Assembly: GCF_000949295.1 (NCBI RefSeq)
Contig: NZ_JXYS01000066.1
Span: 1-46,883, forward strand
Direction: 5' to 3'
DNA length: 46,883 nt
Source of the DNA: Acidithrix ferrooxidans
GTDB taxonomy: Bacteria > Actinomycetota > Acidimicrobiia > Acidimicrobiales > Acidimicrobiaceae
This document shows positions 26,469 through 34,771 of this stretch, in pieces (position 1 is the first letter of the stretch; each line of letters starts with the position of its first letter). The notes beneath the pieces are model-generated. The model saw nothing but the letters and a program-made list of their open reading frames with translations. It did no database searches and was not told the origin of the DNA. The translations under genes were made by a program, and so were the position numbers.

Positions 26469-27281
26469 GTGACTTTGCTTAGAGAGGGAACCAGAATCTT
26501 TCTGGATGCGTCGACAACGCCTCAGTCTTTAGAGGGAGCTTTTTCGGTACCCGCTTCGGCTTTGCCGGCGACGTTGTTGTACATGTCAGATCGAGTGGCC
26601 CGGTTGATACTTGAGACGCCCAAGAGCTTTCGTCTAAATTCCAAAGGGGTGCTCTATCGTAAGGTTCGTTTTGGCCTCTTTGGAGCACCATTTGTGGTGG
26701 AAAATAATGAAGATCCATCTCCAAAACTTCTTTCGGTGCGGCTTTTGAATCCGGGCGCTGTTCTTCAGCGGCGAGAGTTCGTTCGAGTCTCAACTGTCCT
26801 TGGAGTTTCGATATTTGTTCTAGAAGATGATAGAGCTATCGCTAATTTTACGGCTGTGGCTATTGATATTTCACAAGGTGGGATGCGGATTAAGACGTCT
26901 CATGGGATACGGGATAACGAGCGAATTAGGATTTCTTTTTTAATTGAAGGAACTACTCTAACGGTGTACGGACGTCTGAAAAGTCGTTTTCCTGATCAAA
27001 CTTATGGTTTTGAATTTGACAGCATCTCTGACTCAAATGCCTCCAAGATTTGCAGATATGTCTTTAGAACTCAAGTTGCCCAGAATCCTCAACTTGGCAA
27101 ACGAGCTAGCTTCTCTGACAATGATGGCGGGTCGACCCCCAGTAACTCTAATCCTGAAGAGGACGAATATTGGGATATCTTCAAAGAGGGGACACTCTCT
27201 TCGATAGCTGTATCGACTGATTATCGTGACTTCAATAAGACAGTATTTGGAGCGTTCAATCGTTTTTCCGTGTTCAATTGA
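26469..27281 (+). CDS. PilZ-domain protein (probable c-di-GMP receptor)
   Basis: GTG 26469 is chosen because GGAGAG lies five bases upstream; GTG 26421 has no site. The 270-residue product has an N-terminal region like the YcgR N-domain (about 1-90). A PilZ domain follows (about 98-200) with RREFVRV, the RxxxR c-di-GMP motif, and AIDISQGGMRI, the D/NxSxxG motif. Both ligand-binding motifs are intact, so it probably binds c-di-GMP. The C-terminal 70 residues are polar and probably disordered. No flagellar, pilus or diguanylate cyclase gene is near, so its target is unknown. Confidence 0.8.
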   Translation: MTLLREGTRIFLDASTTPQSLEGAFSVPASALPATLLYMSDRVARLILETPKSFRLNSKGVLYRKVRFGLFGAPFVVENNEDPSPKLLSVRLLNPGAVLQRREFVRVSTVLGVSIFVLEDDRAIANFTAVAIDISQGGMRIKTSHGIRDNERIRISFLIEGTTLTVYGRLKSRFPDQTYGFEFDSISDSNASKICRYVFRTQVAQNPQLGKRASFSDNDGGSTPSNSNPEEDEYWDIFKEGTLSSIAVSTDYRDFNKTVFGAFNRFSVFN

Positions 27282-27452
27282 CTTAGCACCATGGCTTTGA
27301 TCTTCACCAAAAGAGTCTTGTCGATTGGAGCCTGACGAATGGTCCGATGAATAGTTTGCAACATGGCCAACTGAGCGAGCAAATAAATATAACAAAGCCC
27401 AAAGGGTATGGTCCGGGTCTTGCTAGTTGTCGCCAAATAAGAGATGACGTGA

Positions 27453-28343
27453 CTACCTTTTTGCCTCAGAATGGCGTTGAGTAAAAGCGACAATCAGTCG
27501 AGATATCGCGATTAAAGCAAGGACGAAGATCACAAGTAACATTGCCGCGTCGAAAGAGAGCCTTTGGGCCGCTACGGTTGGTTGGTTGTAGAAGGTCCAC
27601 ACTGCATAGGTTAAATATCCCAGAGGAGAGTGGGTGAGGGCTAGCTTTGGTAGATTTTGTGAGTATCCGGCTGTGTACAGAAGGGGAGCCGTCTCTCCAA
27701 TTGAAATTGCTAGAGCGACTATCAGACCAGTTGCAATCCCTGGAAGGGCAGTTTTGAGTGAAATTCTTGTTAGGATTCGAGTCGGTTTGAATCCTAGGGC
27801 TTCTGCACCTTCTATGTAGGCTGTCGGGACCTGACGCAGCGCTACCTCAGTCGTCTTGGCGATATATGGTACGACCATTGCCGAAAGTGTCAATAGTCCA
27901 GCTCCTAGGGAAAAGCCCCAGTGAAGTCCAACCACTAGGGCCGTGTATCCAATGTAGCCAATGACGATCGAGGGTATTCCAGCTAAAACTTCAGATGACG
28001 AACGTAGAATTACAGCGGTTCGACCTTTTGCAAATTGTGAGAGATAGATACCAGAGAGGATTCCAATTGAGCCAGCGACCACCATCACCCCAGTGGTAAT
28101 GGTAGCCGTTCCAACGATTTCATTCTTTAGGCCGCCTCCCAAACCTACCCCGTTTTGCGTTATGACGCTCCATGAGAAGTGTGGTAGTGCACGAATGATC
28201 ACCTGAAGGACGATCCAAATCGAAGGTGCAATCACCAAGACAAGCGCGATAGAACATAAGACTATGACCGCCAGGTTGATAAGTTTGCGATTTCCACTGT
28301 GGCGTGAAGTATCCTGGCTCAATTTTTTAGACTCCTCTTCCAA
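27453..28343 (-). CDS. pstA: Phosphate ABC transporter permease PstA
   Basis: One of two membrane subunits of the high-affinity phosphate importer. The 296-residue protein has about six membrane helices and the ABC-permease coupling loop EALGFKPTRILTRISLKTAL. SGIYLSQFAKG and GIPSIVIGYIGY, typical of PstA, are also present. It overlaps the pstC end by 17 bases on the same strand, so the two are translated together. It is last in the pst order B-S-C-A. No phoU follows. Confidence 0.93.
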   Translation of the reverse strand: MEEESKKLSQDTSRHSGNRKLINLAVIVLCSIALVLVIAPSIWIVLQVIIRALPHFSWSVITQNGVGLGGGLKNEIVGTATITTGVMVVAGSIGILSGIYLSQFAKGRTAVILRSSSEVLAGIPSIVIGYIGYTALVVGLHWGFSLGAGLLTLSAMVVPYIAKTTEVALRQVPTAYIEGAEALGFKPTRILTRISLKTALPGIATGLIVALAISIGETAPLLYTAGYSQNLPKLALTHSPLGYLTYAVWTFYNQPTVAAQRLSFDAAMLLVIFVLALIAISRLIVAFTQRHSEAKR

Positions 28344-29391
28344 TCGGTAGCGACGTTGATGCGACTCGCCTCACGAGTAGGCGTGCGCCTACATTGGCAA
28401 GAAGTGTTATGAGCATCAGAATTAATGCCGCCTCGGCCAATGTCTCAACCGCTAGTCCGGTTGCGTCGGTCAGGGCTGAGTCAAGCTGACTTACAATTGT
28501 GGCCGCGATGGTCGTGAACGTGCCGTAGATATTCGTGGGATACGAACCTAGCACCACTCCTGAGACCATAGCTACCGCCATGGTCTCTCCAAGGGCTCTC
28601 GCAAAGCCCAAAACGGTAGCGCCGATAACACCGGCGGATATCCAAGGAAAGGTAACTTTTCTTGTTACTTCCCACTCCGTCATGCCAAGGGCAAATGCAC
28701 CTTCTTCGGCGAGCCTGGGAACTTGAGCTATCAAATCTCTGGTAGTCGATGCGATAATAGGAATAATCATTATTCCTAAAATTAAAGATGATGTCAAAAG
28801 CCCCTCACCGGCGCCAGTGCTACCTCTGAAGTATTTTAGTATGAAGATATTGGGGGCGTGGGACGCGATGACTGGATAGATGTCACGCGAAAGTAGAGGA
28901 CCGAGAGTTAAGGCACCCCACAGTCCAAAAACTACACTTGGAATGCCTGCGAGAAGCTCGAGGAATGCTCCGACAAATCCTCTAAGTCTTGGGTGAAGCT
29001 TTTTGGCCACAATGACCGCAGCGCCAACAGACAAGGGGATGGCGAAGATCAGGGCTATTACTGACGATTCGAGGGTACCAATAATCAAAGGAAGCGCACC
29101 ATAACTTGCAAGTAACGGGTGTTGAACCCCATTAGTAGTCACTGGATTTGCATAGAAGTTACCAGGTCGCCAATTGCGACCAATCAGAAAGCCGCCACCG
29201 TTGTACTTGATCGCCGGGTATGCCTTCTTGAAGAGAATCGTTAAAATCCCAATTAAAACCAAAAGTGGTACGCAGGTAGATAGTGCACTAATGACCGTAA
29301 TCGGACTCCATCGCCCCAACTTAGCCGGAATGAATTTTCCGTGATCGTCGGGTGAATTTGCCAAAGCGTCTTCAACAACAGATGTGGCCAT
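28327..29391 (-). CDS. pstC: Phosphate ABC transporter permease PstC
   Basis: The other membrane subunit. It has 354 residues, with a long N-terminal cytoplasmic stretch (about 35) before the first helix. GIPSVVFGLWGAL and the coupling loop EEGAFALGMTEWEVTRKVTFPW are typical PstC motifs. ATG 29391 is 125 bases after the pstS stop, a gap that holds a strong hairpin. It overlaps pstA by 17 bases. No lesions. Confidence 0.93.
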   Translation of the reverse strand: MATSVVEDALANSPDDHGKFIPAKLGRWSPITVISALSTCVPLLVLIGILTILFKKAYPAIKYNGGGFLIGRNWRPGNFYANPVTTNGVQHPLLASYGALPLIIGTLESSVIALIFAIPLSVGAAVIVAKKLHPRLRGFVGAFLELLAGIPSVVFGLWGALTLGPLLSRDIYPVIASHAPNIFILKYFRGSTGAGEGLLTSSLILGIMIIPIIASTTRDLIAQVPRLAEEGAFALGMTEWEVTRKVTFPWISAGVIGATVLGFARALGETMAVAMVSGVVLGSYPTNIYGTFTTIAATIVSQLDSALTDATGLAVETLAEAALILMLITLLANVGARLLVRRVASTSLPIGRGV

Positions 29392-29433
29392 TTGTAGTCC
29401 TCGTCTAATTGGTGGATTGTATTTAATTCTTCG

Positions 29434-29470
29434 ACAAACGACCTGACATGGAAGTCAGGTCGTTTGTTTT
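29434..29470 (+). terminator. Strong hairpin between pstS and pstC
   Basis: ACAAACGACCTGAC (29434-29447) and its exact complement (29454-29467) form a 14-base stem with a six-base loop. The T tract follows on the plus strand (TTTT at 29467-29470), not on the pst coding strand. For pst transcripts it is a stable hairpin just after pstS. That could protect the pstS end of the mRNA or lower permease expression. Confidence 0.75.
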
Positions 29471-29516
29471 GTACAGCCGCTTGGAAATATTCGAATGATT
29501 TCTAGCGGATTATTTT

Positions 29517-30698
29517 TTAGCCAGCTTGGATCTTGTTAATTTGCGCAAGAGAAAGAGCAGCTACGGACGATGGCAGAGGTTGGAAATTGACCTGGCTTAG
29601 ATACGAGGCGGCATTCCCATGACTTGGATCGATCGCCCAGGTAAGTACGGATCTGATGGTGGCTGCTTTGTTCGCATCGGTTTGTGCTGTATTTACTATC
29701 GCGTATTCAAAGTTGATTATCGGATAAGACGCTGTCCCTGGGCCGTAAATAAGCGAGATCGCTTCGTTGCTAGGCACCTTGGCGATGAAGCTTTGGGCTT
29801 CAGCTTGAATGGAAGTTGGGGTTGGGACTACATATTTTCCGGCGGCATTTGAAATGGCTGCCATGGTAAGGTTGGCTTTCTGAGCAGACGATGCAAAGCT
29901 AACACCGACATATGCAATGCAACCCTTAGTGGCGCCGCATGTGGTCACCATTCCACCGTTCCCATTTGCTGATAGAGCAGTCGATACGGCTGGCCATGGC
30001 ACCGTGGTTCCATAGGATACGCTACTTCCCCATCCGCTTGGATCGACAGCTGAGAGATATTGCGTAAATATGAAGGTATCACCTGAGCCATCAATTCTGT
30101 GAACGGGGATGATTGCTAGGTGTGGCAATGTCGCCGAGGGATTTAGGGCTTTGATGGCCGGGTCGTCCCAATATTGAATCTTGCCCTGATAGATCTTTGA
30201 AATGACCGATCCGCTTAGATCAAGTTGTGTCGTTACTCCAGGGATGTTGTAGACGATCTCCTGAGCCGAGATAGCTAGGGGGATATTTACCAGTGTTGGA
30301 CTCTTGGTAGTTTGGGTGGAGGAGAGATATGCATCCGAGGCACCTATGTCGACAGTGGCTGAAGCAGCATCTGCTATTCCGGTCCCAGATCCCGTTCCCG
30401 CAGTAGTTATTGTAATGTTAGGAAATTGCTTTTGATAGTCGGGTGCCCAAAGGTTAAAGAGTGGATAAAGTAGAGTGGAACCGGTCTCTTGTATTGCAAC
30501 CTTTGCAGTCGGTGGATTTTCTCCTGATGCAAAGTTCGGTGCAGTAGTTGTTGAGGCTGACGGGGCGGCGGTCGTAGCTGCTGCTGTGGTAACGCTCGAC
30601 GAGTTTGACGACGATGACTAGGAGCTACCGCAAGCTGATGCGACCAACCCGCCTGACAGAAAGATGCCAGCGAGTAATAGAGGTTTTTTCGGCAACAT
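29517..30698 (-). pseudogene. pstS: Phosphate-binding lipoprotein PstS, interrupted by one in-frame amber stop
   Basis: PstS captures phosphate outside the cell for the PstCAB importer. From ATG 30698 (AAAGGAAA upstream) the frame reads a lipoprotein signal, GIFLSGGLVASACGSS. TAG follows at codon 27 (30618-30620), then about 365 uninterrupted codons to TAA at 29517. The rest is typical PstS: ETGSTLLYPLFNLWAPDY, the phosphate loop AGTGSGTGIADA, VDIGASDAYLS, RIDGSGDTFIFTQYLS, and a GNAASYLSQVNFQPLP end. No start codon follows the TAG until TTG 30128. The stop is in a Ser-rich linker (SSxSSSNSSS), where TCG would fit, so one C-to-A change explains it. Either a very recent lesion, a sequence error, or amber readthrough. 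Confidence 0.9.
30618..30620 (-). other. In-frame TAG (amber) codon in pstS
   Basis: This codon 27 of pstS is the only stop in 394 codons. It is four codons after the lipobox Cys23. TAG is used as a normal final stop elsewhere in this window (trpC, for example), so the code is not globally changed. Confidence 0.9.
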
Positions 30699-30746
30699 GC
30701 CGTTTCCTTTCAATAGAGTGGTTTTTGTCTAGATCGACGTTTTTGT

Positions 30747-31574
30747 TTACCCGATACGTCCGGAGATGTAAAATTGGGTCTCTGGCATCTGAGGGTTTTC
30801 GAATATCTCCGAAGTCACTCCAGATTCCATTAACTTTCCGTCGAAAAAGAACATCGTGTAATCAGAGATTCGTTTGGCTTGAGCCAAGGAATGTGTCACA
30901 ACGATGAAGGTGATCTCTGGGACGAGCTTGGAAAATAGATTTTCTACGGCTTCCACAGAGATCGGGTCAAGCGCAGACGTGGGTTCGTCTAGCAGCAGGA
31001 CTTTTGGTTGCACGGCAAGACTTCTTGCCAAGCACAATAATTGTTGTTGTCCTCCAGAGAGTCTGAAAGGGGAATCATCCAAGCGATCATATACGGCTTT
31101 CCAAAGGCCGACCTTTTCAAGGGCGTCTTGAACGATCTCTTTGTATGCAGCGCGCGGAGCCATTTTGTGGGCTTTGATTCCGGCAAGTACGTTATCCTTG
31201 ATTGACATTGGAAAAGGATTTGGTCGTTGAAAAAGCATTCCTACTTGGCGGCGTAACTCTAGAAGGTCGATCTCCTTGGAGAGGACCTCTTGGTCAAGGA
31301 GATTGATGCTGCCTTTGGTCCAAAAGCCCGATACTTTGTCGTTTAGTCTGTTTACACTTCGTAAAAACGTAGTTTTGCCTGACCCTGTTGGTCCAATTAG
31401 GGAAACGATTGACCCTGTAGGCATCGCTAAATTTACATCTTGGATGACATGCTTGTCTCCGAAACCAATATCAAGATGTCGGACGTTGAGAATTGTTCTC
31501 GACGTACTGACATCTGTCCTTTGAGAGGTCTTATTGCCCGGATCCTCTTCGCGGTCTATAACCAAGTCTTTCAT
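30747..31574 (-). CDS. pstB: Phosphate ABC transporter ATP-binding protein PstB
   Basis: The ATPase that drives the phosphate importer. It has Walker A GPTGSGKTT, the Q-loop MLFQRPNPFPMSI (the RPNPFP segment is typical of PstB), signature LSGGQQQLLCLARSLA, Walker B VLLLDEPTSALDP, and the H-loop His in VTHS. ATG 31574 is chosen because GAGGGG is just upstream; ATG 31610 would add 12 residues without a site. An unusual polar N-terminal extension of about 25 residues precedes the ABC fold. It is the first gene of the pst operon here, whereas pstS is usually first. Confidence 0.92.
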   Translation of the reverse strand: MKDLVIDREEDPGNKTSQRTDVSTSRTILNVRHLDIGFGDKHVIQDVNLAMPTGSIVSLIGPTGSGKTTFLRSVNRLNDKVSGFWTKGSINLLDQEVLSKEIDLLELRRQVGMLFQRPNPFPMSIKDNVLAGIKAHKMAPRAAYKEIVQDALEKVGLWKAVYDRLDDSPFRLSGGQQQLLCLARSLAVQPKVLLLDEPTSALDPISVEAVENLFSKLVPEITFIVVTHSLAQAKRISDYTMFFFDGKLMESGVTSEIFENPQMPETQFYISGRIG

Positions 31575-31645
31575 TTGCCCCTCACCAAGGTGATGCCATT
31601 TGGTTTCCAAGTATTTCTTCGAACCTTGGTTATGAACTTAACGAG

Positions 31646-31667
31646 GCAATGTTAACGCCGGGTAAAC
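31646..31667 (-). promoter_or_regulatory. Candidate Pho box upstream of pstB
   Basis: On the minus strand two 11-base direct repeats stand in tandem: GTTTACCCGGC then GTTAACATTGC. A further GTTAAGTTCATAACC follows. Actinobacterial PhoP sites are 11-base direct repeats of the GTTCACC type, so phosphate-starvation control is likely. The second unit is a poor match, hence moderate confidence. Confidence 0.45.
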
Positions 31668-32094
31668 ATGGACGATTATTTGGATTTATTAATGTGCAAT
31701 ATTGATAGCTCCTATGGTCTTTTCTAGTAATGCTGATGGAATCTAAGTTGGATGAAAGAGCCATAAATAGATCACGAACAGGTATTTAGTAATTGCTATT
31801 GTAGGTTAACTTCGCTGGGAGATATTAATGATAATTTCTGAAACCTTTGTCAGGATTATCGGATTTTGAGGCTCTTTTTTAGTATTAATAGGACGGTTGT
31901 ATCTTAAATGAGTACGATTGATGATTTTGAAATGTATTCTTTTGCTTGTAAGTGGGCTGAGTATAGATGAAGGCGAATTCGCGTATCGATGAGTATTTCA
32001 CTGAGATCTGTTAGGATTGGAATTAATCAGGTTATTAACATGAGCCATTTTTCGCATAAGAGCAGTATGTAACCCAAATGATCATCCACGCAAA

Positions 32095-32115
32095 GTGATC
32101 AGCCAATATGATCAC
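32095..32115. promoter_or_regulatory. TGATCA dyad, candidate operator upstream of menC
   Basis: GTGATCA (32095-32101) and TGATCAC (32109-32115) form a perfect inverted repeat with a seven-base spacer, 59 bases before the menC start. A third TGATCA is at 32079-32084. The spacing fits a dimeric repressor or activator. The cognate protein is not identified. Confidence 0.5.
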
Positions 32116-32173
32116 AATTTTGGACAATCATTGCGGCCTTGGTTGTCGCCTCATATAGGGCTATCGTTATCTT

Positions 32174-33415
32174 ATGGATCTAAACGTAAATGTCCGAAAT
32201 GCCGATGTTGTAACCATCAAAATCCCATTCAACAGAGAACTCCGCTCTTCGCTCCATCGGGATAACTTTAAATCGGGGGTTATCCTGACTTTGGAAGGCG
32301 GTGGCCATCTCGGATTTGGTGAAGCTCCAACATTGGCACTTCCCAGCTATGGCCCAGACTTCACCAATGGGGCATTTGTGGCTGTGGAGTTGTTTCTGGA
32401 GATGGCAAAGGGCTATTACGAATCGAACTCTAAGGAGATTACTATTCCAGTCGGCGACTTTATAGGTAGGTTGCTGCAGAGTTATAGAGGCAACAGACCC
32501 GCTATAGCCGCAATTGAGATGGCGCTTTTGGATCTTTATGCCCGTCAAAATAGTATTGGTCCACTTGAGACTATCGCGCAATATTTGAATCATGGCGAGG
32601 TTGAATATGGAGTCGGTGCCGGGGCTCTTGTGGATCGTTCCGGAGACCTTTTGGACTTTGAACTGGAGCCCCAGGGTGGCTCGCTTGGTTTTCTGCCCCT
32701 ATCTGGGCTGGAGGGTGCCGAGGCGGATGATTCCTATGACTACTCCCAGTATCTAGCTTTGATCGAGTCAGGGTTTCGTCGAATCAAAGTCAAGGTTGAC
32801 GGATCCAAGGGTGGATCGATATTGGGGTCACTTGCTAAGGTTTGTGAACTCAATCAAGGTTTTGTAGAACTATCGGTTGATGCCAACTGTAGTTTACGCC
32901 AGCCATTTCTGCTGGAGAGTATCTACGATATCGGCTTTTCCTACGTTGAGGATCCCTATGAGTTTGATTCTCTAAGCAACCTTGCCGACTCTCTCTCCAA
33001 TAAGAGCGGAAGGGTCGCCTTGGATGGTTGTTTGACTTCGCTTCCTGTGGTCAGCGACTATATCAAACTCGTTAACTTTGACATCGGGGTACTCAAGCTC
33101 GATCGAATGGGATCAATACTTGAGGTTGTGAGGTCGGCAAATGCGCTAGCTCTGGCTGGTAAGAATTTCTACATCGGGGGTATGTACGATAGTCCGATAC
33201 TTCGTCGTTTGAATGGGAATTTGATTCGAGTTCTAAGGCCGACTGAGGCGAGCGACTTAGGCGCCGACGGTGATTACTTTGATTGCGAATTGCTTCCAAG
33301 TGCTCTTCGAATGGATGATGGGAGACTAACGCTCCCAGGTGGAGTGGGTCTTTGTGGCATATTTCTACCAAATGAAGATCAAATCGGTATTTCAACGTCT
33401 CTTTTATTTGTTTGA
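32174..33415 (+). CDS. menC: o-Succinylbenzoate synthase-like enolase-superfamily enzyme
   Basis: Probably dehydrates SHCHC to o-succinylbenzoate in menaquinone synthesis. Enolase-superfamily marks are complete: the KxK pair Lys205/Lys207 in RIKVKV, metal ligands Asp236, Glu259 (YVEDPY) and Asp284, the second-side Lys308 in LKLDRMG, and GGMYDSPILRRLN. At 413 residues it is longer than the usual 320-370. Much of the excess is an acidic loop at about 152-190 between the cap and the KxK strand. ATG 32174 has no clear ribosome binding site. No other men gene is adjacent. A related epimerase or racemase of the superfamily is the alternative. Confidence 0.75.
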   Translation: MDLNVNVRNADVVTIKIPFNRELRSSLHRDNFKSGVILTLEGGGHLGFGEAPTLALPSYGPDFTNGAFVAVELFLEMAKGYYESNSKEITIPVGDFIGRLLQSYRGNRPAIAAIEMALLDLYARQNSIGPLETIAQYLNHGEVEYGVGAGALVDRSGDLLDFELEPQGGSLGFLPLSGLEGAEADDSYDYSQYLALIESGFRRIKVKVDGSKGGSILGSLAKVCELNQGFVELSVDANCSLRQPFLLESIYDIGFSYVEDPYEFDSLSNLADSLSNKSGRVALDGCLTSLPVVSDYIKLVNFDIGVLKLDRMGSILEVVRSANALALAGKNFYIGGMYDSPILRRLNGNLIRVLRPTEASDLGADGDYFDCELLPSALRMDDGRLTLPGGVGLCGIFLPNEDQIGISTSLLFV

Positions 33416-34060
33416 GTTGATGCGCCATCCGCATAAAGATAATTCCACCATAGTCTTGTGCTTCTTTTGGAGTCGATAAAATTAAAGTCTGCGATATCAA
33501 ATACAGCCCGTTGGGTTTGGACGTTCGGCGGACGGGAAAACCTTCGTATTGATCTTGAACAAGTTCTGCGTTGGCGGATCCCAATAGATGTTAATCGAGC
33601 CCCAGTTGAGTATTCCAAAACTCTTTACTAGTCATTGTGGCCTTTTATTCAAGGTCTGTCATCTGAAAACTAGGGTTCGCTCGAATGATCGAGTTCCTAG
33701 ATCGCGATTTCGTTGGGAACGCCAAGCGCTCTAGGCCAAAATTAAATAGTCCAATAGCTTTATGTCGCCTGAGATGTATGTCGTCAATTAGGATAGCTCA
33801 TGCCGCGTATGACCCCTTATGTGGACTAACCGAGTCGTCTTTAAGCGCAATGGTAGAGCGGTTCACGTAAAAGTGTTTTTGAATATTGGTTTAGCGCAAA
33901 GGGTCGATATTATGATCTTCGAGCTATCAGCAACCTTGCAAGAGCTGGATTGCGAAGATCGTCCTTGGCGTCTCTTCGACGTCAATCGGCCAAAGGCGTT
34001 AAATTCAGAGAGGCGCCAAGCTGCTTACTTAGATTCATTTGGCATGAAGACTAATTTTTG
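33416..34060. other. Convergent gap without a supported gene
   Basis: 645 bases. Several short frames exist on both strands, but none has a ribosome binding site or recognisable motif. No terminator hairpin is obvious for either flanking gene. Confidence 0.4.
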
Positions 34061-34771
34061 CTAGCGTCCATGAGTGCGGATAGCCTCTTGGATATAAGGG
34101 TTGGTGAGGCGCTCTGTGCCAATAGTTGTGCTGGGGCCATGGCCTGGTAGCACAACGGTATCGTCTGAAAGTGGCAGGATCTTGGTCACGAGAGACTCCA
34201 TTAGCGAATCGAGCGAACCTCCTGGCAGGTCAGTTCTACCAATTGAGCCCGCGAAGAGATGATCTCCGGTGAATATGAGGGGCGGGAGACCCTCAACCTT
34301 GACTTTAAAGCACGTCGAACCTTGTGTGTGTCCAGGCGTATGAAGGGCGTCGAAAGACAATCCAGCTCCAGAGAATGTCACATCGTCGTCTAGATACTCG
34401 ATCAATTCAGGAATTTTGGTGGACAGGCGTGCTTGAAGAAGAGCTTGGCCAAGCATCGCTGATGAACCTATCGGGTCTCGGATTAACTCTATGTCATTTT
34501 TGTGGGCTATCACTCTGATTTTCTGATGATCCAAGTCGTCTAGGAACTCTTTTTCCTCCACAACAGTTGGAATTCCCCCAATGTGGTCGATATGGCCATG
34601 GGTAGCTATGATGGCTACTACTTTGAGATTGGCGTCTTTGACGAACTTGATTACCTTTGCAGGCTCGGGTGGAACATCTACTAGAACGCACTCCCTCTGG
34701 CTTGTTGAGGATCGAATAACCCAAAAGTTGGTTGCAGCCAGCCACAGTGGCGCTCCATGTATAAGTTCCAT
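34061..34771 (-). CDS. Metallo-beta-lactamase-fold hydrolase (glyoxalase II-like)
   Basis: A 236-residue MBL-fold hydrolase with all five metal motifs. These are ATHGHIDHIGG (HxHxDH), HTPGHTQGS, the bridging Asp in FTGDHLFAGSIGRTDLPGG, and LPGHGPSTT. GSIGRTDLPGG is typical of the hydroxyacylglutathione-hydrolase/MBLAC-like subgroup that acts on thioesters. Actinobacteria lack glutathione, so the thiol partner is more likely mycothiol or another thiol; that is inference. Monocistronic. ATG 34771 has a weak AGAAGA site. Confidence 0.85.
   Translation of the reverse strand: MELIHGAPLWLAATNFWVIRSSTSQRECVLVDVPPEPAKVIKFVKDANLKVVAIIATHGHIDHIGGIPTVVEEKEFLDDLDHQKIRVIAHKNDIELIRDPIGSSAMLGQALLQARLSTKIPELIEYLDDDVTFSGAGLSFDALHTPGHTQGSTCFKVKVEGLPPLIFTGDHLFAGSIGRTDLPGGSLDSLMESLVTKILPLSDDTVVLPGHGPSTTIGTERLTNPYIQEAIRTHGR

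Larger units (their letters stand above)
31575..32173. other. Divergent regulatory region between pst and menC
   Basis: About 560-600 AT-rich bases. They contain a candidate Pho box for pst (31646-31667) and a TGATCA-type dyad for menC (32095-32115). No gene is supported. Confidence 0.6.

Noticed and set aside
29517-30698. Genome-wide recoding of TAG as a sense codon to explain pstS
   Set aside because: Several intact genes in the window (for example trpC and the glutamine-synthetase-like gene) end in TAG at family-normal lengths.
33379-33618. Minus-strand frame downstream of menC
   Set aside because: It overlaps the end of menC, has no start signal and no motif; an adjacent frame contains a Trp-rich stretch, but that also lacks a start.
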